A DNA stretch of 26,416 nt, taken from the NCBI GenBank assembly GCA_002401545.1, contig NVTJ01000028.1:1-26416 (forward strand). The letters run 5' to 3'. The translations under genes and the position numbers were made by a program. This DNA is from Alphaproteobacteria bacterium. Its GTDB lineage: Bacteria > Pseudomonadota > Alphaproteobacteria > Sphingomonadales > Emcibacteraceae. Positions 1 to 6,216 of this stretch are shown piece by piece (positions within the stretch are counted from its first letter, which is position 1; every line of letters begins with the position of its first letter). The notes beneath the pieces are model-generated. The model was given only the letters and a program-made list of their open reading frames with translations, made no database searches and was not told the origin of the DNA.

Positions 1-159
1 GTTGGCCCCACAGCAATGAAAAACAACCCGTCTTCCATCCTGCCAGGCTCGATTACGTACGTCGACAATCCGGGTAATCAACCTGCCTATCGCCCGGCCT
101 TTGAAGTGCGGTTTGATGTGACAGCCGCAATGCACGATATACAGGAAGTGCCTCGATAA
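1..159 (+). CDS. C-terminal end of an unidentified protein (5' end outside window)
   Basis: An open frame enters from the left edge and runs 52 codons to a TAA at 157-159. The visible residues start VGPTAMKNNPSSILPGS and end with FDVTAAMHDIQEVPR. I do not recognise the family; the GPTAM stretch is faintly like the end of a 2-oxoglutarate dioxygenase, but that is not strong enough for a name. The frame stops exactly where similarity to a dipeptide epimerase begins in another frame (about position 149), so its last residues may come from a deletion or recombination junction rather than its original end. Codon choice looks like that of the neighbouring genes. It is moderately likely to be coding, and its function is unknown. 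Confidence 0.4.
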   Translation, partial: VGPTAMKNNPSSILPGSITYVDNPGNQPAYRPAFEVRFDVTAAMHDIQEVPR

Positions 160-400
160 ATGTGGCGGCCTGACCGAGGGCCTGAAGATTGTGGAACTTA
201 CCCGCCGTGACGGCAAAGGCCTGATGATCGGTAATATGACGGGGTCGTCGCTCGCCATGGCACCCGCCTATGTCATCGGTCAATATTGCCAGTTCATAGA
301 TATTGATGGCCCCTTATTTATCCAGCAGGATATTGAAAATGCCCTGCACTACGGCGATGGCGGGACCGTCAGTATCCCGGTTCCGGCATTATGGGGCTAG
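149..400 (+). pseudogene. 5'-truncated remnant of an L-Ala-D/L-Glu (dipeptide) epimerase gene, dgcA-like
   Basis: The frame reads CLDKCGGLTEGLKIVEL, continues with GLMIGNMTGSSLAMAPA and QFIDIDGPL, and ends with PALWG followed by TAG at 398-400. This is the C-terminal barrel end of enolase-superfamily dipeptide epimerases: the LDKxGGLTE strand, the G-x-M-x-x-SSLAMAPA strand, the D-x-DGPL segment and the closing PALWG. The intact family is about 320-350 residues; only about 83 codons are here. Upstream in this frame there are stops at 17-19 and 117-119, and no epimerase-like sequence. The catalytic lysines and most metal ligands would lie in the missing part, so the fragment should be inactive. 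Its stop lies 2 bases from the convergent hutC stop. A short translated product from the GTG at 191 is possible but unlikely to matter. Confidence 0.75.
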
Positions 401-402
401 GC

Positions 403-1122
403 TCACGGGGTAAACTGATCTTGCAGACGATACCGGCTTCCCGGGTGATACAGCTTGGTATATGTGGCAACCTTGTCCTTCACCCATGTGCGCCGCTCAA
501 GCAGCAAACAAGGTTCATTACCCTTTAGTTTAAGTGCGTCACGAACGGATGCCTTTGGCGTGATAGCGGAAACAATATGCTCCGCACGTTGCAGCGGCGC
601 TTCAGCCATTAAATATTTATGGGGGGTAATCTCAGACAGGTTCACCTTGCCAAATTCAGGAAAAACCTGCGGATTTACATATCTGTCTTCCAACTGGATG
701 GGCATATATTGCTCAAAATGGAGGATGAGACAATGAAAAACCGGGGTATTTTCCGGCAGTGACATCCGTGACAGAATATCAGTCTTTACCTTGGCCTTAT
801 GATGTTTAAGAATCTCTGAAGAATAAAAATGGCCCCGGGTGCGGATTTCCTCTGAAATATCATTCACTTCAATCAAATGACTTTGCGCCCTGGGTTCGGC
901 GACAAATGTCCCGACACCGGCAAGGCGCACAAGATATCCCTCATCGGTTAATTCCCGAACAGCTCTGTTAACCGTCATACGGGAAATACCAAAAATTTTG
1001 ACCAGCTCATTTTCCGATGAAATTTTCTGATGAGGCTTGATTTCACCGGATTCAATTTGACCCATGATGTGATTTTTAATCTTTTGATACAGCGGGGCGG
1101 TGCCTGTTATCGGCCGTTTCAT
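403..1122 (-). CDS. hutC: HutC-type GntR-family repressor of histidine utilisation
   Basis: This is a transcriptional repressor of hut genes; members of the family release DNA when they bind urocanate or related ligands. The N-terminus is a winged helix of the GntR family (YQKIKNHIMGQIESGEIKP, then the recognition region FGISRMTVNRAVREL, about residues 5-70). The rest is a UTRA ligand-binding domain ending near YHPGSRYRL. Two starts are in frame. I prefer the ATG at 1122 (239 residues, MKRPITGTAPLY) because an AGGA at 1131-1128 sits 5 bases ahead of it; the ATG at 1137 would add MFRII with no clear ribosome site. The gene follows hutF on the same strand after about 80-95 bases and has its own promoter with an embedded palindrome, pointing to autorepression. 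The hut assignment rests on family resemblance plus the adjacent hutF. Confidence 0.85.
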   Translation of the reverse strand: MKRPITGTAPLYQKIKNHIMGQIESGEIKPHQKISSENELVKIFGISRMTVNRAVRELTDEGYLVRLAGVGTFVAEPRAQSHLIEVNDISEEIRTRGHFYSSEILKHHKAKVKTDILSRMSLPENTPVFHCLILHFEQYMPIQLEDRYVNPQVFPEFGKVNLSEITPHKYLMAEAPLQRAEHIVSAITPKASVRDALKLKGNEPCLLLERRTWVKDKVATYTKLYHPGSRYRLQDQFTP

Positions 1123-1158
1123 GATTATCCTAAACATTCTGCCTGTATTATCCGGGCA

Positions 1159-1187
1159 ACCCTAACCTGTATATATCAGGCTGTCAA
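1159..1187 (-). promoter_or_regulatory. Candidate hutC promoter with palindromic operator in the spacer
   Basis: Reading the minus strand, TTGACA (1187-1182, perfect -35) is followed by a 17-base spacer and TAGGGT (1164-1159, weak -10). The spacer contains CCTGATATATACAGG (1180-1166), an inverted repeat with CCTG/CAGG arms. On the plus strand its core reads GTATATAT, close to the GT-N-TA-N-AC pattern of HutC-subfamily operators. A repressor bound there would block the polymerase directly. A second short repeat, TGTC-N5-GACA (1182-1194), overlaps the -35 element. The promoter elements are seen; binding of HutC is inferred. Confidence 0.6.
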
Positions 1188-1216
1188 ATAGACATGGAAT
1201 CAAGGCCTGATATGAG

Positions 1217-2593
1217 TTAAATCAATGATCTCAGCCGGGTAACAGTTTTCATGTAACCAGCCGTAATTTCTTCCTGGGCATGATGTTGTCTGTCTTGAAT
1301 ACACCAATTCCCGGCAACCATAACATGCTTGACAATATTATGCTGACAGCTAAAGATCGCTGCATCCAGAATATTTTTCTCCGGAACCTGGTTCAATAAG
1401 ATATCCGCCCCGTCAAGAACCATAATATCCGCCCGCCTACCCACTTCTATGGTGCCCGTCTTTTGTCCCAGAGCCTGAGCCCCGCCCTTTTGGATGGCAT
1501 CATATAAAGCACTGCCCGTATGGGGGTTATTTTGACTGGCCGCAATATTTCGCTTTTGTTCACACAGGCGCGCGCCATATTCCAGCCATCTGATCTCCTC
1601 CAGCGGGTTAATCATGCTATTGCCATCGGACCCGATAGATATCTTCCCGCCCTTGTCGAGATATTTTTTCAGAGGAAAAAACCCGTCCCCAAGATTAGCC
1701 TCTGTTGTCGTGCAAATGCTTGCCGTCGCGCCGGATTTGGCCAGTGCTGATATTTCACCATCCATCATATGTGTGGCATGGACAAGGCACCAGTTTTTAT
1801 CCACATTATGATGAGACAACAACCATTCCACGGGGCGCTGACCGGTATATTCCAGGCAAGCCTCAACCTCCTTCACCTGTTCGGCAATATGAATATGAAC
1901 GGGCATTTTCCGGTCAATGCCAGCCAGAACCTCTGCCATCGAACCTTGCGGTACCGCCCGAAGACTATGAAAGGCAACACCCAGATTCTGATGCGCGGGC
2001 ATCGTTCTCCGAAGCTGATCCAATAACTTTAAATAGCCCTCAACATCCTGCTTGAAACGATATTGCCTTTCGACCAGCGGGACATTGCCAAACCCGCCCT
2101 GCATATAAAGAACAGGCAGATGGGTAAGGCCGATGCCCACATCCTGTGCCGCCGCCGCAATCGCATATGACATTTCCGCCGGGTCATCATAAGGCCGCCC
2201 CCCCGGCTGATGATGAAGGTAATGAAATTCCGCCACGGAACCATAACCGGCCTTCAGCATTTCAAGATACAGGAATGCGGCAATATTCTTCACATCTTCC
2301 GGTGTCACGGCATTGGCAAATTGATACATAAGGTCGCGCCAGGTCCAAAAGTTGTCCCTGGTATTATTTTGGGTACTATTTCTGTATTCCGTACGTCCGG
2401 CAAGAATTTTCTGGAAGGCATGACTATGGGTATTTGGAATAGCCGACAGGGCAAACCCCCTTGTTTTTTCCCGGCCATGATCTGATACATCCGTTTCAAT
2501 GCTAGAAATAAAACCGCTATCATCAACGCCGATTAAAACATCTTGTGACCATCTGGACGTCAGATAAGCTTTCTCAAAAAAATAATGTTTCAT
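1217..2593 (-). CDS. hutF: Formimidoylglutamate deiminase
   Basis: HutF hydrolyses N-formimino-L-glutamate to N-formyl-L-glutamate and ammonia in the five-step histidine degradation route. The 458-residue length matches the family (about 450). It is an amidohydrolase-superfamily barrel: the metal-binding NTHSHAFQ near residue 55, HIHIAEQ near 233, HATHM near 269 and the late SIGSDGNSMINPLEEIRWLE, which carries the conserved aspartate and the segment typical of HutF. The C-terminal RADIMVLDGADIL is the usual small beta domain. The start at 2593 gives the expected MKHYFFEKAYL beginning; the ribosome site is weak. It lies 88 bases downstream of flgL on the same strand with no obvious terminator between them. 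The partner enzymes HutH, HutU, HutI and HutG are not in the window, so they must be encoded elsewhere if the pathway is complete. Confidence 0.93.
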   Translation of the reverse strand: MKHYFFEKAYLTSRWSQDVLIGVDDSGFISSIETDVSDHGREKTRGFALSAIPNTHSHAFQKILAGRTEYRNSTQNNTRDNFWTWRDLMYQFANAVTPEDVKNIAAFLYLEMLKAGYGSVAEFHYLHHQPGGRPYDDPAEMSYAIAAAAQDVGIGLTHLPVLYMQGGFGNVPLVERQYRFKQDVEGYLKLLDQLRRTMPAHQNLGVAFHSLRAVPQGSMAEVLAGIDRKMPVHIHIAEQVKEVEACLEYTGQRPVEWLLSHHNVDKNWCLVHATHMMDGEISALAKSGATASICTTTEANLGDGFFPLKKYLDKGGKISIGSDGNSMINPLEEIRWLEYGARLCEQKRNIAASQNNPHTGSALYDAIQKGGAQALGQKTGTIEVGRRADIMVLDGADILLNQVPEKNILDAAIFSCQHNIVKHVMVAGNWCIQDRQHHAQEEITAGYMKTVTRLRSLI

Positions 2594-2681
2594 TAATTGT
2601 CCACAGGCCCTGAAACGAGCCTTGATTTATCTGCTTTATATTCACTGAATTCATAGGGTAGCATATGTCCCATTGTATCCA

Positions 2682-3605
2682 CTAGATAAATTCAAGCAGG
2701 GACAGACTGGTCAACTCACTCGTGATTCTGAATGATGCCTCAAGGGCGATTTGATCATTATTCAGACGGCTGATGGCCTCTGCCACATTCACATCCTCAA
2801 TATCGGAAATGAATACTTCCAGAAAAACTTCCTGATTTTCATGCTCGCTGATAAAACTTTCCACATTATTCTGGCGCGTCCCGTTTCTTGCCACCAGCAC
2901 CCGCAGATTATCAAGGGCCGTATCCAGATTATCCATCTCACCCTTCAGAAAATTTGACTGCACGGCGTTAAGCTCCCCAGATAACGGGCCCAGAGGACCG
3001 GCACTGAAATCGGCAATATTTTTAAATATCTGAAAGACCTCAAGCCCCACTTCATCCGCCAAAAGGCCATATTCCGTAAGCGTATTCTGCCCGATCTTGG
3101 CCGTTGGGCGAAGCTGGTCATTCTGAAACAGGTCAGACACAGAAGCCGTCGCAACAAGATCAGATATCTGTGATCCGGTAACCGGTGGTATATCTGAACG
3201 ACCGCCACCAAAAACATGAACCCCGCCGATGTTGCTATTGAGGGCACTGACCATGGACGAAAAGGATTCTGCCAGCAATTCATCCAGGGCAAAAGTCTGG
3301 TTCTGGGCGATAGCTTCCAACAATGTATCGCGAACATTTTGCGTATTTCTTACCATATTTTCAAGCTGAATATCATTGGTGCGCAGAAACCGGCTCACAT
3401 GAGTTGCCGCCCTGAGATAACCCTGTGTCTGGCCAAAAACCGCCTTCGCCCCCAGCAGGGTTGAAATTTCACCAGCTAATCCACTGTAGTTATCTTCCTT
3501 CTTGCCAGTTGTAATCTGCACCTGGTCTTTAAATACCCTGGACTGGCCATTCATAAGACTGGTCAGCATAACCTGTTGATTGCTGAAACTTGATACCCGT
3601 GTCAT
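2682..3605 (-). CDS. flgL: Flagellar hook-filament junction protein FlgL
   Basis: FlgL (HAP3) sits between FlgK and the filament, outside the cell, after export through the flagellar type III apparatus. The 307-residue protein has the flagellin-like two-ended coiled fold: an N-terminal helix region (RVSSFSNQQVMLTSLMNGQ, then LQVQITTGKKE-type D0/D1 sequence), a short variable middle with GGVHVFGGGRSD (the FxGG feature conserved in FlgL, near residue 130) and a C-terminal helix with the NVAEAISRLNNDQIALEAS segment closely resembling the flagellin C-terminal domain. It follows flgK after 49 bases and is probably co-transcribed with it from the sigma-54 promoters upstream of flgK. The start ATG at 3605 is backed by the family's typical MxRVS beginning. 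Confidence 0.9.
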   Translation of the reverse strand: MTRVSSFSNQQVMLTSLMNGQSRVFKDQVQITTGKKEDNYSGLAGEISTLLGAKAVFGQTQGYLRAATHVSRFLRTNDIQLENMVRNTQNVRDTLLEAIAQNQTFALDELLAESFSSMVSALNSNIGGVHVFGGGRSDIPPVTGSQISDLVATASVSDLFQNDQLRPTAKIGQNTLTEYGLLADEVGLEVFQIFKNIADFSAGPLGPLSGELNAVQSNFLKGEMDNLDTALDNLRVLVARNGTRQNNVESFISEHENQEVFLEVFISDIEDVNVAEAISRLNNDQIALEASFRITSELTSLSLLEFI

Positions 3606-3654
3606 ATCGCTATCCTGTCCTTATCTCTGTTCACTCTTCATTCAAAATCCGGTT

Positions 3655-5766
3655 TTAATTCACGATCTGTAAAATGGTGTCAAACATTTCCTTCGCCGTA
3701 TTAAGCAGCCTGGCCGATGCCGAGTAAGCATTTTGAAATATAATCATGTTACCCAGTTCCTCATCCAGGTTAACCCCGGAAATATCCGAGGATTTCCGGC
3801 TTAATTCTTCAGCTAATGCTCGATTATCTTCCAAATTATCTGTCGCCAATGCGGCCCGTAACCCCAGGTTAGCCAAAAGATTTGCGCTATATTGTGCCAA
3901 GGTTACTGTTGCGGCACCCAAGCCTCCGGCTTTGAGAAATTTATGAGCGGCATTTTCCAGATCCCTCAACGCCAATGCCCCCCTCTGGTCACCAACACTC
4001 AGGGCATTGCCGCCGACAATCGCCGTCTGGTCAAGCCGGGCCAATGCCATCCGGCTTGGGTCGCCATTGATCACCGTGCTGACTTTAAGGTCAACGGCAG
4101 CATCCATACGGAAAGCATCCCCGATGCCGAAGAAGGTGGAAATTGGCACATTTGTCGCCCCGCGTGATGTGCTGTCCGACTTCACATGCAGTTTTATGTC
4201 GCCAATTCCTGTCTTGGGGGTTGAAATCAATTCTCCCGTTGGTGAAAAGGAAAATATTGCAAACGTACTCAGCGGACTGCTGTTCAGGCTGGTCAGGATA
4301 TCATCAAAACTCGCGCCGGCAATGGTCAGGGTAAATTCGCTGATCTTCACCCCGTCACTATCATTCATTTCCAGCTGCAGGGTCCCGCCAGCGACAAAAC
4401 CATGATTATCCGTACCGACTATCCCGGTTTCGAAGTGGGAGGGCGATTTGGCCTCTACCAGATTATTCATGCCAAAGAAATGTGAAAAACCGCGACCGGC
4501 CCGGCTGCTTTCATTTCCGGCAACCTGTGAAAGAGATACACCATCGGTAGCAACCGCCGCCGTCAATGACATCACGCCATTGGTCAGGGCCAAAGTTCCC
4601 GCGCCACCAAGGCCCGCATTAACCGCGGCAACCACATCCCCCAATGTCGGTCCTATGGCACCAAAATCAATAGTCACTTTTGCCACCAGTGCGCCACTGC
4701 TGTCGGTGACGGCAAACACAGATTCCCCGGTAAAACGATGATTGTCCGTGGCCAGAAGACCTGTGCTGACCCCCGTCAGGTCGCCCGGGGCCGGAACCGC
4801 CGTATTCAGGTTATGAACCCGGTTTAACTCATCGGTAAAACCCGCAGCCAGGCTTCCCAACTGCAGGGCTATTTCAGAAAGATCCTTATCTCTCAGGTTT
4901 AGCAGACCCTTCAACTCACCGGATGTCAGTTGCCCGTCAAGCTGAAGATTGCTCGGACGGATGGCCCCCGACACAGCGTCAAGCTGATGGACCGTGATTT
5001 GGGGGAATGGCGTTGAGGATGTCACAACTCCGGGCGGTGAATATTGCAAAACGCTGCGGGTCAGACCAACAAGGGTAATCCCTGATGATGTAGCAACCTG
5101 AACGCCATTATTTCCGGTATCAATAACATTCAAATCAATGAGGCTGGAAAGTTCGGCAATGCTTTTCGCCCTGTTTTCTATCAATGTCCCCGGTGTACCT
5201 CCGGAAAGTGTTTCATTCATGATAAGGGGGTTCAAACCCTCAATTCGCTTGGTCAGGGCGTTGATCCGCTCTACCTTTTCTGCGATCTGGTTACTGGCAT
5301 CCGCCCGCATATTTTGAATCTGGCGTCCCAGCGACCCTATTTCTTCACCAAACTGGTTAATGGCGGACAAGGTGCTTTCTTTAAGAATAGAGGACAGAGG
5401 ATTGAGGGCCATTTCCGACATGGCATTAAAGACCTGATCAATACGCCCGGAGAGGGAATTATTCTGGTCCGGACGGCCCAACAGAGCCTGAATCCGGCTC
5501 TGAAAAGTATTTTCTATTTCAGAACGGGCAAAATCCGCATTGGCATCCTGAACCGCCCTGACGAGAAATTTATCCACAACCCGGACAATAGCAGAAATCC
5601 TGACCCCGCCCACAGACGTGCCATTGACAATGGCCTCCTGCTGAACAACCTGTCTGGCATAACCCGGCGTATTAATATTGGCAATATTACTGGATGTGGT
5701 CCGCAATGCTGCCTGATTAGTAAAAAGTCCGCTCAGCGAGTTGCTGATAATGGCATTAATGGACAT
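3655..5766 (-). CDS. flgK: Flagellar hook-associated protein FlgK (HAP1)
   Basis: FlgK is the first hook-filament junction protein and is exported through the hook. The N-terminus shows the rod/hook signature: SGLFTNQAALRTTSSNIAN then NTPGYARQ (residues about 12-38). The C-terminus (NLDEELGNMIIFQNAYSAS, then MFDTILQIVN) is the paired D0 helix typical of FlgK. At 703 residues it is longer than the enteric protein (about 550). The extra length is in the middle: two related stretches, about residues 337-433 and 449-548, each starting with TDNH-x-F and ending with FFGMN or FFGIG, look like a tandem duplication. The gene is transcribed away from fliK, with two candidate sigma-54 sites upstream at 5836-5821 and 6016-6001, the second closer to consensus. 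The ATG at 5766 gives the expected start. Confidence 0.95.
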   Translation of the reverse strand: MSINAIISNSLSGLFTNQAALRTTSSNIANINTPGYARQVVQQEAIVNGTSVGGVRISAIVRVVDKFLVRAVQDANADFARSEIENTFQSRIQALLGRPDQNNSLSGRIDQVFNAMSEMALNPLSSILKESTLSAINQFGEEIGSLGRQIQNMRADASNQIAEKVERINALTKRIEGLNPLIMNETLSGGTPGTLIENRAKSIAELSSLIDLNVIDTGNNGVQVATSSGITLVGLTRSVLQYSPPGVVTSSTPFPQITVHQLDAVSGAIRPSNLQLDGQLTSGELKGLLNLRDKDLSEIALQLGSLAAGFTDELNRVHNLNTAVPAPGDLTGVSTGLLATDNHRFTGESVFAVTDSSGALVAKVTIDFGAIGPTLGDVVAAVNAGLGGAGTLALTNGVMSLTAAVATDGVSLSQVAGNESSRAGRGFSHFFGMNNLVEAKSPSHFETGIVGTDNHGFVAGGTLQLEMNDSDGVKISEFTLTIAGASFDDILTSLNSSPLSTFAIFSFSPTGELISTPKTGIGDIKLHVKSDSTSRGATNVPISTFFGIGDAFRMDAAVDLKVSTVINGDPSRMALARLDQTAIVGGNALSVGDQRGALALRDLENAAHKFLKAGGLGAATVTLAQYSANLLANLGLRAALATDNLEDNRALAEELSRKSSDISGVNLDEELGNMIIFQNAYSASARLLNTAKEMFDTILQIVN

Positions 5767-5820
5767 GCTATCCCTTTTCCTTTCTGGCTACTTTGGCCTG
5801 CTGACCAGCTTCCCGGGATA

Positions 5821-5836
5821 GGCAACGCTTGCCCCA
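5821..5836 (-). promoter_or_regulatory. Sigma-54-like site overlapping a GGCAA-N3-TTGCC palindrome upstream of flgK
   Basis: On the minus strand 5836-5821 reads TGGGGCAAGCGTTGCC. It has TGG at -24 and TTGC at -12 with the correct 10 bases between GG and GC, but the CAC of the -24 consensus is missing. The same bases form the palindrome GGCAA-CGC-TTGCC (5821-5833), which also occurs upstream of fliF. It could therefore be a proximal sigma-54 promoter for flgK (start near 5810, about 45 bases of leader) or a regulator-binding site; I cannot decide between these. Confidence 0.45.
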
Positions 5837-6000
5837 AAGGGTAAATTTTCCCCCGTTTGACAAAAAACACATCGTCATCTTATCCTGATCCAACATTTTT
5901 ATATCCTTCCAAGGCATTGAAAATAAAGATAAATAGTTCAATCTTCCTTATATTGACTATCTGCGCAGTCTCTACGCGCTCATATATATGATTGATCAGA

Positions 6001-6016
6001 TGCAAGGTTGGGGCCA
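6001..6016 (-). promoter_or_regulatory. Sigma-54 (-24/-12) promoter for flgK-flgL
   Basis: On the minus strand the bases read TGGCCCCAACCTTGCA, which fits TGGCAC(G)-N4-TTGCW with GG and GC exactly 10 bases apart. Transcription would begin near 5990, leaving a leader of about 225 bases before flgK. Late (class III) flagellar genes in Caulobacter relatives are transcribed by sigma-54 with FlbD as activator, and a FlbD homologue is encoded at 15579-16952. Confidence 0.65.
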
Positions 6017-6156
6017 ACTTATATCGGGTCTATTCTGCCCATCAGCAATTTTTACCGGAAGAATCAGGAAATAATTACCCCATTCTCACGGTACGCTCCC
6101 TTCTCCACGAATAAAATATCTATATATTACAATGTGTTACCATGATAAACAGAGAA

Positions 6157-6172
6157 TGGCCCGCTATTTGCT
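6157..6172 (+). promoter_or_regulatory. Sigma-54 (-24/-12) promoter for fliK-flgD-flgE
   Basis: The bases TGGCCCGCTATTTGCT match TGGCACG-N4-TTGCW at every position except one, with the required 10-base gap between GG and GC. The predicted start is near 6183, about 34 bases before the preferred fliK start codon, a normal leader length. This fits FlbD-dependent expression of hook genes. Confidence 0.75.
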
Positions 6173-6216
6173 TAGATATTCAGTAGATTTTTGTGTTTAT
6201 AAAAATACGGGAAATT

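Larger units (their letters stand above)
5767..6216. promoter_or_regulatory. Divergent control region between flgK and fliK
   Basis: This 450-base stretch has no convincing gene. It carries a sigma-54 site facing flgK (6016-6001), a weaker sigma-54-like site or palindrome nearer flgK (5836-5821), a sigma-54 site facing fliK (6157-6172) and the palindromes CTGCGCAG (5961-5968) and GGCAA-N3-TTGCC (5821-5833). The two best -24 elements are 140 bases apart, back to back, leaving room for one enhancer array serving both. A sigma-70-like pair, TTGACA (5857-5862) and TATCCT (5881-5886) with an 18-base spacer, faces fliK but is weak. The 62-residue frame at 6132-6320 is not credible. Confidence 0.6.

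Noticed and set aside
5794..5809. Plus-strand TGGCCTG that looks like a sigma-54 -24 element
   Set aside because: The bases at the -12 position are CCAG instead of TTGC, so the essential GC is missing at the right spacing.
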